Shown here: positions 7,345 through 14,578 of the stretch, one piece after another
Layout of the letters: every line of letters starts with the position of its first letter
Position numbering within the stretch: position 1 is the stretch's first letter
Origin: CAZYXO01 sp964651315
Lineage (GTDB): Bacteria; Bacillota_I; Bacilli_A; RF39; UBA660
Assembly (NCBI GenBank): GCA_964651315.1
Contig: CAZYXO010000011.1
Location: 1-21,030 of the forward strand
Reading direction: 5' to 3'
Length of the DNA: 21,030 nucleotides
The notes under the pieces: model-generated
What the model saw: only the letters and a program-made list of their open reading frames with translations
Databases searched by the model: none
Told to the model about the DNA's origin: nothing
Position numbers and translations under genes: made by a program

Positions 7345-9301
7345 AGAGAAAATTAGATATTTGTTTAGTAATTAAACGATTAATAGGATATTTATAATTA
7401 TTATCAGCATTTCGATAACTTATATTAGGGTTTATTCCAACAATTGTATATTTTGGTTCGTTACTTGGAAAATATAAAGCAGATGTTGAAGTAATACTTA
7501 TCATATCTACTAATCCATCATTATTACTATCAAATGCAGTTTCACTTGTTCCAGTTTTACCTGCTGGGTTATATTTATTATTTATGTAACCTCTTCCAGT
7601 TCCTGATATTGCTACTAAAGATAAACCTTCTTTTATTCGTTCAAAATATTTTGTTTCTAAATTTATTTGATTTAAAATATTTTGTTTATTTTCTATAATA
7701 GTATTTCCCTCTACATCACTTATTTTATGCATTAAACTAGGAGATATTCTAATACCTTTATTAATAATTGTATTCATATATTGCAAATATTCGATAGGTG
7801 TATAAGTATCATACTGCCCTATTGCTAAATTAAGTAATAAGTCATCACTAATAATATTTCCTTTAATACCAACCATTTCATTAGGTATATCTATTCCTGT
7901 CAAAGAACCTAAACCAAACTCTTTAAAGAAATTTCGATATTTAGAAAAATGATAATCTGTAGCATTAAGTTTCATATTTTTGGTATATTTGTTACCAGTT
8001 ATACCAATTGCTATTAAAAATTGGTAATAATTTGATGAATTTTGTAATGCTTTTAAATCATTTATTTTTCCTAGTGGTTTAAAAGAACATTTTTTTGGTA
8101 CTAAATAAAGTTTAATACAACTATCAGTTACAGTATGCCCTATTTTTATAATATTTTCTTTATATCCTAGAGCCATACTTGCACCTTTAACTATTGAACC
8201 CCCAGTATAACTTGTATTAAATGCTTTTGTCGTAATGCTTTGAAAACTATAACTATCGTTTATTTTAATTATTTTTAGACCTGATACGGCTTTTAATTCA
8301 CTTGTTTTAGCATCAGATATTATCATAAAACTATCCGTAAAATACTTTGAATTTTCCTTTTTCTTTGCTTTAATCATCTCATTTTTCATAATTTCTTCTA
8401 ATTTTGTTTGAATTTCAATATCAATTGATAAAACTAAATCATTACCTTTTATAGCATCATTTATCATAGTTAAAGAGTTATCGTTATTAACTACATATTT
8501 TGCTTTAATACCTTTTAAATATTCTTCATATTGTTTTTCTAAATAACTTATTCCCACTATATCATTTAAAGCATAATGTTTACCTAAATAATAATCTTTT
8601 TCTTCATTCGGTATTGATCCTATTTTGCCTAATAATGGATTTAATGCTGTATCATATTTATAAATTCTTTCCCAACTAAGTTCAGTCATAATACCTGGTA
8701 TTTTTTCTTCATTTATTTTAGCAATTAATTCATCAGTTGCATTTTCATATATTATTTTTTGATAATAACTTATTCCTAAATTCATTAAATTATAAAAATA
8801 TGCTGCTTTTTTATCAATTTCATTTAACTCTTTTATATCACTATCAAGTACTCTCTCTCTTTTTAATTTTTCTATTTCACTTTTAGTAATTTTTCTTTCT
8901 TTCAATAAATCTATTTCATTTTCTGTTATTAAGTTACTAGCATATTCTTTATTTTTTAATAAATAAAAATCAATTAAAATATCTTTTTTTATATTTGAAT
9001 CTATTTTAATAATATTTGCAAGTTTATAAGCAATATCTATTTCCATATTTGTAGTAATATTTGCAAGTTTATAATAAACAATTATATTAACTGCTTTATT
9101 ATCTACTAAAACATTACCATTAATATCCAGTATTCTGCCTCTTGGACTAGATGTACCATAAACATATTTTGTTGTTTTTTCTTGTAATTTATTTTTATAA
9201 TATTCATTTTTATTAAACATTAAATAACAAATTCTTGTTATTGAAACACTAAAAATAAGAAATATAAACATAATAAATACTGATTTTTTTACTTTTTGCA
9301 T
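7334..9301 (-). CDS. Class B penicillin-binding protein (PBP2/PbpA type)
   Basis: Monofunctional peptidoglycan transpeptidase that works with a glycosyltransferase during wall elongation or division. One N-terminal transmembrane helix (about 7-28). Dimerisation/pedestal domain starting SSPRGRILDINGNVLV (about 51-66), with a long helical insertion rich in K and E (about 105-195). Transpeptidase domain with SIVK (S369 nucleophile, K372), SSN (422-424), and KTGT (582-585). Total 655 residues. No PASTA domains, which favours a PBP2/PbpA over a PBP2X or SpoVD type. ATG start with the SD AATAGGTG. Divergent from the small gene at 9368. Confidence 0.93.
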   Translation of the reverse strand: MQKVKKSVFIMFIFLIFSVSITRICYLMFNKNEYYKNKLQEKTTKYVYGTSSPRGRILDINGNVLVDNKAVNIIVYYKLANITTNMEIDIAYKLANIIKIDSNIKKDILIDFYLLKNKEYASNLITENEIDLLKERKITKSEIEKLKRERVLDSDIKELNEIDKKAAYFYNLMNLGISYYQKIIYENATDELIAKINEEKIPGIMTELSWERIYKYDTALNPLLGKIGSIPNEEKDYYLGKHYALNDIVGISYLEKQYEEYLKGIKAKYVVNNDNSLTMINDAIKGNDLVLSIDIEIQTKLEEIMKNEMIKAKKKENSKYFTDSFMIISDAKTSELKAVSGLKIIKINDSYSFQSITTKAFNTSYTGGSIVKGASMALGYKENIIKIGHTVTDSCIKLYLVPKKCSFKPLGKINDLKALQNSSNYYQFLIAIGITGNKYTKNMKLNATDYHFSKYRNFFKEFGLGSLTGIDIPNEMVGIKGNIISDDLLLNLAIGQYDTYTPIEYLQYMNTIINKGIRISPSLMHKISDVEGNTIIENKQNILNQINLETKYFERIKEGLSLVAISGTGRGYINNKYNPAGKTGTSETAFDSNNDGLVDMISITSTSALYFPSNEPKYTIVGINPNISYRNADNNYKYPINRLITKQISNFLFDK

Positions 9302-9367
9302 TATAAAACACCTATTATTAGTATTCTTTATTTTAGATTATTCATACAATATTATAGGTGATTATTA

Positions 9368-9631
9368 ATGTTTGGAATATTAAGTAGATATATTAAAAAA
9401 ATGACAATAGAAGATGTAAATAATTTTGCAATAAGTAAAAATATTTCTTTAACAGGAGAAGAATTAGAATTTGTTTACGTTTTTATTAAAAAAAATTGGG
9501 AAACTATATTAAGTAACCCTAAAATGTTAAAACTTGATCGTTATAAAGATAAATTTACGGAAGATAACTTTATAAAAATAAATAAATTATTTATGGAATA
9601 TTATCAAAAATATAATATTTATTTACGATAA
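9368..9631 (+). CDS. Small protein, DUF2624/YqfT-like
   Basis: An 87-residue basic helical protein beginning MFGILSRYIKKMTIEDV and ending NKLFMEYYQKYNIYLR. The pattern of a short membrane-proximal or basic start, a segment ..TIEDVNNFAISKNISLTGEE.., then a C-terminal helix with the KINKLF core, resembles the DUF2624 (B. subtilis YqfT) family by eye, and in Bacillus yqfT lies next to the endonuclease IV gene. Here it instead converges on nfo and overlaps its 3' end by 13 nt. SD ATAGGTGATT lies just before the ATG. Function unknown; the family assignment is tentative. Confidence 0.7.
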   Translation: MFGILSRYIKKMTIEDVNNFAISKNISLTGEELEFVYVFIKKNWETILSNPKMLKLDRYKDKFTEDNFIKINKLFMEYYQKYNIYLR

Positions 9632-10515
9632 TAATCAATAATATTTTGTTTCAAGTTTTCATTGAAAATTTTACTTTTTAACATTTCGATTTCAAATTTA
9701 TATGGTGGATATGAATTCTTTTCGTCATCTACATAAGGTGTTTCTAATATAATAGGAACTTCTTTTAATTTTTCATGATAAATAATATTTAAAATTGTTG
9801 CAAATGATAAAGTTCCAAAGCCAATATTTTCATGACGATCTTTATGAGCACCCATTATATTTTTTGAATCATTTAAATGTAAACATTTTAAGTGTTTTAA
9901 ACCAATAATTTTATCAAATTCATTTAAAAAGTTATCAAATTCTGCTAAATTGTATCCCGAATCATTTAAATGGCATGAATCAATACATACACCGATATTC
10001 TTTTTATTATTAACATTATCAATTATATATTTAATTTCTGTTAAATTACTTCCACATTCACTACCTTTACCTGACATTGTTTCTAATAATATCATTACAT
10101 CTTCTATATTATCCATAGCATAGTTGAGTGCTTCAGCAATATTTTTTAATCCTTCATTTTTTTCAATATTAACTGCACTTCCTGGATGAATAACTAAATT
10201 CTTTATGCCTAACATTTTACATCTAGTAATTTCTCCTTTTAAAAATGTTATGCTAAATTGCCATTTAGATAAATCATTTTTATTTGCTAAATTTATTATA
10301 TATGGAGCATGACATATAACATGTTTAATATCCATATTATTTTCTTGCATTAATTTATATGCTTCTTTAGTATATTCTTCATTAATACTACTTCTTAATG
10401 TATTTTGTGGTGCTCCAGTATATATCATAAATGTATTTGCACCATAACTAAGTGCTTCTTTTACACTACCCATTAATTGTTCATTTCTAAAGTGAACATG
10501 ACTTCCTATAATCAT
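9619..10515 (-). CDS. nfo: Endonuclease IV (AP endonuclease)
   Basis: Cuts DNA 5' to abasic sites in base excision repair, using a tri-metal site in a TIM barrel. Family signatures in the 298-residue product: IGSHVHFRN at the start, CHAPYIINLAN near 68, NLVIHPGSAV near 105, LLETMSGKGSECG (142-155), CIDSCHLNDSGYN around 177-190, and the metal site HLNDSKNIMGAHKDRHENIG. C-terminal PIILETPY completes the barrel. Start ATG with the SD AAGAGGT 7 nt upstream. The promoter overlaps that of the divergent ABC operon. The 3' end overlaps the convergent small gene. Confidence 0.96.
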   Translation of the reverse strand: MIIGSHVHFRNEQLMGSVKEALSYGANTFMIYTGAPQNTLRSSINEEYTKEAYKLMQENNMDIKHVICHAPYIINLANKNDLSKWQFSITFLKGEITRCKMLGIKNLVIHPGSAVNIEKNEGLKNIAEALNYAMDNIEDVMILLETMSGKGSECGSNLTEIKYIIDNVNNKKNIGVCIDSCHLNDSGYNLAEFDNFLNEFDKIIGLKHLKCLHLNDSKNIMGAHKDRHENIGFGTLSFATILNIIYHEKLKEVPIILETPYVDDEKNSYPPYKFEIEMLKSKIFNENLKQNIIDYYRK

Positions 10516-10538
10516 TTTTTATACCTCTTTTCTTTCTA

Positions 10539-10547
10539 ATTGTACCA
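10539..10547 (-). promoter_or_regulatory. Extended -10 promoter of nfo
   Basis: TGGTACAAT (10547-10539) on the minus strand, about 24 nt upstream of the nfo ATG. No good -35 box. It shares bases with the plus-strand -35 of the ABC operon, so the two start sites may compete. Confidence 0.5.
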
Positions 10548-10570
10548 TATATTTCTAAAAATCATATAAT
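10540..10570 (+). promoter_or_regulatory. Promoter of the ABC importer operon
   Basis: TTGTAC (10540-10545), a 19-nt spacer and TATAAT (10565-10570). The transcript would begin near 10577 and carry AAAGGAGG right before the TTG start at 10597. No riboswitch fits in this short leader, so TPP or similar control is not visible. Confidence 0.5.
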
Positions 10571-10596
10571 ACACTATGAAAAAAGGAGGAAATATT

Positions 10597-11592
10597 TTGA
10601 AAAACAAAATAATTATTAGTCTTATTATTGTTATTTCTTTATTTGCTGTTGTAATAACTTGTTTTAAAATAAATAATAAAGATAATGACAATAATTTAAC
10701 AAAAGTTAAACTTGCAGAAGTAACTCATAGTGCCTTTTATGCTCCACTTTATGTAGCTCTTGAAAAAGGATATTTCAAAGAAGAAGGATTAGAAATTGAA
10801 CTTATTTTAACACCGGGTGCTGATAAAGTTGCTGCCTCAGTATTATCAAACGATGTTCATATTGGTTTTGCTGGTGCCGAAGCAGCAGTATATGTCTATG
10901 ATAATGAAGAAAGTGATTATTTACAACTTTTTAATGGTTTAACTAAAAGAGATGGACAATTTATTGTCGGTAGAAATAAAAATGAAAACTTCACCCTAAA
11001 AGATTTAATCGGTAAAGAAGTTTTAGTTGGGAGAAAAGGTGGTATGCCTGCCCTTAATTTCTTAAAAGCACTTGAAAATGAAGGTATAAAATCAAATGAG
11101 GTAAAAATTAATTATTCGATAGATTTTGCTGGACTTACTGGAGCATTCATTGGTGGAACTGGAGATTTTGTTAATTTATTTGAACCCAACGCAACTAAAT
11201 TAGAAAAAGAAGGATATGGATATACAGTTGCAAGTATTGGTGCATATTCTGATGAAGTACCATATACTGCATTCTTTGCTCGAAAAAGTTACATAAACAA
11301 TAATGATAAAGTTATTGAATCTTTTACTAAAGCAATCGAAAAAGGTTTAGAATTTGTTCACAATAATGATGCTAAAACAATCGCAAATGCAATTTTAAAA
11401 CAATTTTCTGATACATCTTTAAATGATTTAACTGTTATTGTTAATCGTTATAAAGAAGCAGATAGTTGGTTACCAAATACATTTATTGATGAAACATCAT
11501 TTAAAAACTTACAAGATATTTTAGTTAAAAATAAATTAACTACTAATTATGTTCCATATAAAGAACTGATTAAAAATGTCAGTAAACAATAA
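10597..11592 (+). CDS. ABC importer substrate-binding protein (NMT1/THI5-like)
   Basis: Extracytoplasmic receptor of an importer of the SsuA/TauA/NrtA/ThiY group. From the TTG start it has 331 residues: a hydrophobic signal segment (5-20) followed by Cys22, which with VITC is a poor lipobox but the only candidate anchor. The mature part shows the typical opening VKLAEVTHSAFYAPLYVALEKGYF, then GLEIEL, ..AGAEAAVYVY.. and the hinge region KDLIGKEVLVGRKGGMPA. I start at TTG because the SD AAAGGAGG lies within the longer frame from ATG 10576. The 3' end overlaps the ATPase gene. Substrate (sulfonate, HMP, riboflavin or other) cannot be read from the sequence. Confidence 0.85.
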   Translation: MKNKIIISLIIVISLFAVVITCFKINNKDNDNNLTKVKLAEVTHSAFYAPLYVALEKGYFKEEGLEIELILTPGADKVAASVLSNDVHIGFAGAEAAVYVYDNEESDYLQLFNGLTKRDGQFIVGRNKNENFTLKDLIGKEVLVGRKGGMPALNFLKALENEGIKSNEVKINYSIDFAGLTGAFIGGTGDFVNLFEPNATKLEKEGYGYTVASIGAYSDEVPYTAFFARKSYINNNDKVIESFTKAIEKGLEFVHNNDAKTIANAILKQFSDTSLNDLTVIVNRYKEADSWLPNTFIDETSFKNLQDILVKNKLTTNYVPYKELIKNVSKQ

Positions 11593-12337
11593 AATATTAG
11601 AAATAAAAAATTTAACTAAAACATTTTATACAGAAAAAGATAGTATAGAAGCAATAAGAGATATATCATTTGATGTATATGATGGTGAATTCTTATCTAT
11701 TGTTGGATCAAGTGGTTGTGGTAAAAGTACCCTACTTAATATTCTTGCTGATTTAGAAATAAAAAGTGGTGGAACATTTAAATTTAATGATAAAAATAGT
11801 ACTGTTGGTTATATGTTACAAACAGATTCTCTATTTCCTTGGTTAAGTATCCTAGATAATTGTTTACTAGGTTTAGATATTAAAAAAATGAAAACTAAAG
11901 AAAATATTGATTATGTAAAAAAACTACTTAATACTTATGGTTTAAAAGATTTTATTTATAAGTATCCTGGTGATTTATCAGGTGGAATGCGTCAGAGAGT
12001 TGCTTTAATTAGAACTCTTGCTACTAAACCAAGTATACTTTTATTAGATGAACCATTTTGTGCACTTGATTATGTTGCCAGACTTAAAGTAAGTGAAGAT
12101 GTTTATAACATCATAAAAAAAGAAAAGAAAACAGCAATTTTAATAACTCATGATATTGCTGAATCCGTTAGTCTTTCGGATCGAGTAATTGTTTTAAGTA
12201 AACGTCCAAGTGTTATTAAAAATATTTATAAAATTGATTTTAAAGAAAAATTAAGTCCAATTGAAAATCGTAAATCTCCTTTATTTAAAGAATATTATGA
12301 TTTAATTTGGAAGGATTTAGATGATTATGTCACTTGA
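11576..12337 (+). CDS. ABC importer ATP-binding protein (SsuB/TauB/NrtD-like)
   Basis: Powers the importer of this operon. The 253-residue product is a complete nucleotide-binding subunit: Walker A GSSGCGKST (44-52), a Q-loop region MLQTDSLFPWLSILDN where LFPWL is typical of the sulfonate/nitrate/taurine subfamily, the signature LSGGMRQR (134-141), Walker B LLLDEP with D158 and E159, D-loop ALD, and the switch His192 in LITHD. It overlaps the binding-protein gene by 17 nt and the permease gene by 17 nt, which implies tight coupling. Stop is TGA; reading it as sense would add 9 codons. Confidence 0.92.
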   Translation: MSVNNKILEIKNLTKTFYTEKDSIEAIRDISFDVYDGEFLSIVGSSGCGKSTLLNILADLEIKSGGTFKFNDKNSTVGYMLQTDSLFPWLSILDNCLLGLDIKKMKTKENIDYVKKLLNTYGLKDFIYKYPGDLSGGMRQRVALIRTLATKPSILLLDEPFCALDYVARLKVSEDVYNIIKKEKKTAILITHDIAESVSLSDRVIVLSKRPSVIKNIYKIDFKEKLSPIENRKSPLFKEYYDLIWKDLDDYVT

Positions 12338-13121
12338 TCAAAAAAAACTTATTCGCAAAAATAAAATTGAAAAAATAACTATTTTATCTATTCAAATATT
12401 TATTGTTATTGCATTCTTTATTACTTGGGAACTATTAACTAAATATAAAATTATTAATGCTTTTATATATTCAAGTCCTTCACGTATATTTTTAACTTTA
12501 AAAGATTTAGTGAGTGCAAATGATTTACTTCCTCATATTCTTACCACATGTTATGAAACATTTATTGCTTTTATTTTAGGAATATCTCTAGGTTTTATTA
12601 TTGCAATTATCTTATATAGTTTTAAAATTTTATATAAAATATTTGATCCATTTCTAACGATGATTAATAGTTTACCAAAAGTTGCTTTAGGACCACTTAT
12701 TATAATTATTGCTGGTGCTAATACTAAAAGTATTATTGTAATGGCTTTACTTATTAATCTAATTGTAAATATTTTAACTATTTATACTGGTTTTACTACA
12801 GTTGATAAAAATAAAATTAAATTATTACAAACTTTTAAAGCCAGTAAATTACAAATTTTAACTAAATTAATTATTCCATCTTCTTATAAAATTATAATTT
12901 CTAGTTTAAAATTAAACATTTCAATGACTTTAATAGGTGTTATTATGGGAGAATTTCTTGTTAGTAAAAAAGGTATTGGTTATTTAATTATTTATGGTAC
13001 ACAAGTATTTAATCTTAATTTAGTTATGACTGGTATTTTAATATTAATTGTTATTTCATTTATTCTTTATAAATTGGTTGGTTTAATTGAAAATATATTA
13101 TTAAATAAAAGTCGAATATAA
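12321..13121 (+). CDS. ABC importer permease (SsuC/TauC-like)
   Basis: Transmembrane subunit, 266 residues, of the BPD_transp_1 family. Six or so hydrophobic helices, the first at about 22-40 after a basic N terminus. The cytoplasmic coupling loop is degenerate: LLQTFKASKLQILTKLIIP instead of the usual EAA...G pattern, followed by GEFLVSKKGIGYLI, typical of the group. Start ATG at 12321 has the SD AAGGA 5 nt upstream; a second ATG at 12327 is too far from it. The last codons (LNKSRI) and the terminator after them are repeated at 14511-14565, see the repeat entries. Confidence 0.9.
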   Translation: MIMSLDQKKLIRKNKIEKITILSIQIFIVIAFFITWELLTKYKIINAFIYSSPSRIFLTLKDLVSANDLLPHILTTCYETFIAFILGISLGFIIAIILYSFKILYKIFDPFLTMINSLPKVALGPLIIIIAGANTKSIIVMALLINLIVNILTIYTGFTTVDKNKIKLLQTFKASKLQILTKLIIPSSYKIIISSLKLNISMTLIGVIMGEFLVSKKGIGYLIIYGTQVFNLNLVMTGILILIVISFILYKLVGLIENILLNKSRI

Positions 13122-13156
13122 AAAAATGATGTTATTTAAAATTTAACATCATTTTA
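13090..13156. repeat. Direct repeat copy A: permease 3' end plus terminator
   Basis: Holds the last ten or so permease codons, the stop, and a 12-bp hairpin (AAAATGATGTTA 13123-13134 and its complement 13144-13155), which is the plus-strand terminator of the ABC operon. The same block recurs at 14489-14565 with few changes: 13101-13156 against 14511-14565 differs at three bases and one A of a run. Confidence 0.85.
13123..13155 (+). terminator. Terminator of the ABC importer operon
   Basis: Stem AAAATGATGTTA (13123-13134) with TAACATCATTTT (13144-13155) and a 9-nt loop, directly after the permease stop; A and T tracts on either side allow it to work both ways. Confidence 0.7.
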
Positions 13157-13165
13157 TCTAGTTTT

Positions 13166-13324
13166 TTAATAACGTGGTATTATCACACAATGAACATATG
13201 GTGTTAATTCATCTAAATGAACTGTAGCATTTAATATTTTTTTATAACCTAAATCTTTATAAGTTCACTTCCAAATATTGTATAATTTAAATTCATATTG
13301 TGAACCTCCATTCTTAACTTTAAT
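13166..13324 (-). pseudogene. Relic of a MobV/Pre-type plasmid relaxase
   Basis: A reading frame on the minus strand gives YEFKLYNIWK, a TGA, then TYKDLGYKKILNATVHLDE and LTPYVHCVIIPRY before TAA. The ATVHLDE..TP..H....P pattern is the metal and catalytic core of Mob/Pre relaxases, which mobilise or recombine small plasmids. Only about 50 codons survive, with no start, no N-terminal or C-terminal domains. One of the family's usual histidines is replaced (TPYVH for TPHxH), and a TGA interrupts the frame. It lies just after the fic terminator, within the segment bracketed by direct repeats. Confidence 0.75.
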
Positions 13325-13327
13325 GCC

Positions 13328-13358
13328 AAAAAAAAGATATGTTGTTAAACATATCTTT
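13328..13358 (-). terminator. Terminator of fic
   Basis: Perfect 11-bp stem (AAAGATATGTT 13333-13343 and AACATATCTTT 13348-13358) with a GTTA loop. On the minus strand it is followed by a T run at 13332-13328, and it starts right after the fic stop. Confidence 0.85.
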
Positions 13359-13359
13359 T

Positions 13360-14415
13360 TTAACTATTGTTCCATTTATATTTTGTATATCTTCCACCTG
13401 ATATTTTAATAATTTTATTTTCTTTAAATAATTTACTTAAAATTCTCTCAATCGTAGTTTCGCTTAAATCAGGACATTTATTTATTATAAATGCTTTATC
13501 CAATGGCATAATATTATTTTTGAATATATCTATAATTCTATCATAAGCAGTTATTTTTTTATTTTCAATAATATTTATTTTAGAATCAAATTCTTTATAA
13601 GCATGTAGTATTATACCTAAATAATATTCCACAAAATATGAATAATCATTTTCATTATTAAGCCATTTTACGGAACTTTTTTCTAATGTATTATAATAAC
13701 TATCTTTTGTTTCTTCAATAATTTTTTCAATACTAATATATTTTCCTACCATATAATTTGCTTTATATAGTAATAATAAAGTAAGTAATCTACTCATTCT
13801 ACCATTTCCATCATTAAAAGGATGGATAGATACAAAATTTAATATAAATATAGGTATTAAAACTAATAAATCACACGATTCATTATTAACTAACTCATTA
13901 TAATTTTTACATAGTTCTTCAATGGCTATCGGAGTTTCAACAGGAGTTAATGGTGTAAATCTTATTTTCTTTTCTCCTTGTTCATTTTCTTCTTCAATAT
14001 AGTTTTGAGAATTCTTAAATTTACCACCATAATTATAACCTGTATATTTATATAAATCTCTATGTAATTGTAAGATCGTATTTTTATTAATATCAATAAA
14101 GCTATAATTTTCGTGTATCAAAGATAATACATCTCTATAACCAGCTATTTCTTCCTCATTTCTATTTTTTGGTTCTAACTTTTGATTTACAATTTTCTCA
14201 ATTCTTTTATCAGTTGTATAAATTCCTTCAATTTTATTTGATGAAGATGTACTCTCTATTTTAGCAACTTTTAATAAAGTTTCTAATGTGTCTTTTTTTG
14301 TATCTAATAAATATGATTGTTTTCCTTTATATTCATGAATTTTACTTATTAAGTTAATAATATTACTATTAGATATAATACTACTATATTCTTCCATTAT
14401 ATTAAATTTTCTCAA
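13360..14415 (-). CDS. Fic family AMP-transferase with C-terminal winged helix
   Basis: Fic enzymes usually transfer AMP from ATP to a target protein side chain. The 351-residue product has the N-terminal inhibitory motif S59-NKI-E63-G64, the class II arrangement in which the Glu blocks ATP binding, and the catalytic motif HPFNDGNGR at 198-206 (H198). The C-terminal 65 residues (about 285-351), with ..LSETTIERILSKLFKENKIIK.., look like a winged helix-turn-helix. Start is TTG at 14415, giving MRKFN, which fits family N termini; an upstream ATG in the same frame is separated by TGA. A plausible weak SD (AAAGAAG) precedes it. The promoter carries iterated operator-like sites. Its target is unknown. 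Confidence 0.92.
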   Translation of the reverse strand: MRKFNIMEEYSSIISNSNIINLISKIHEYKGKQSYLLDTKKDTLETLLKVAKIESTSSSNKIEGIYTTDKRIEKIVNQKLEPKNRNEEEIAGYRDVLSLIHENYSFIDINKNTILQLHRDLYKYTGYNYGGKFKNSQNYIEEENEQGEKKIRFTPLTPVETPIAIEELCKNYNELVNNESCDLLVLIPIFILNFVSIHPFNDGNGRMSRLLTLLLLYKANYMVGKYISIEKIIEETKDSYYNTLEKSSVKWLNNENDYSYFVEYYLGIILHAYKEFDSKINIIENKKITAYDRIIDIFKNNIMPLDKAFIINKCPDLSETTIERILSKLFKENKIIKISGGRYTKYKWNNS

Positions 14416-14488
14416 ATTGCATCATTCTTCTTTCATTTGCATCATTATATCATAAAATGGTGCAATTAACAATATAGTTGATGCAAAT
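14416..14488 (-). promoter_or_regulatory. fic promoter with four operator-like repeats
   Basis: Promoter TTGTTA (14472-14467), a 17-nt spacer and extended -10 TGATATAAT (ending 14444). Four copies of TTGCATCA or TTGCACCA surround it: 14417-14424 and 14437-14444 read on the plus strand, 14458-14465 and 14479-14486 on the minus strand. Spacing is 20, 21 and 21 bp, about two helical turns, so all face the same side. They cover the -35 flank, the spacer edge, the -10 edge and the leader, as expected for repressor sites. Confidence 0.75.
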
Positions 14489-14565
14489 AAAATACATTAT
14501 TAATTACGAGTTAATTAAAAGTTGAATATAAAAAATGATGTTATTTAAAGTTTAACATCATTTTA
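14489..14565. repeat. Direct repeat copy B: vestigial permease end plus terminator
   Basis: Repeats 13090-13156. AAAATACATTATTAA matches AAAATATATTATTAA of copy A, then an extra 11 bases or so, then the same permease tail (TTA ATT AAA AGT TGA ATA) and the same hairpin (14532-14543 with 14553-14564). Here the permease end has no gene. The hairpin now serves as terminator for the minus-strand surface protein. Confidence 0.85.
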
Positions 14566-14578
14566 TTTTATATATTAT

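Noticed and set aside
9305..9360. Inverted repeat CACCTATTAT / ATTATAGGTG between the class B PBP and the small gene.
   Set aside because: The arms are simply the SD sites of two divergent genes; no further dyad evidence.
10516..10596. TPP or FMN riboswitch ahead of the importer operon.
   Set aside because: The leader is too short and no conserved core is seen.
14416..14448. Longer Fic start at an upstream ATG with TGA read as Trp.
   Set aside because: Those ATGs lie at or upstream of the predicted transcription start, and the TTG start gives the usual N terminus.
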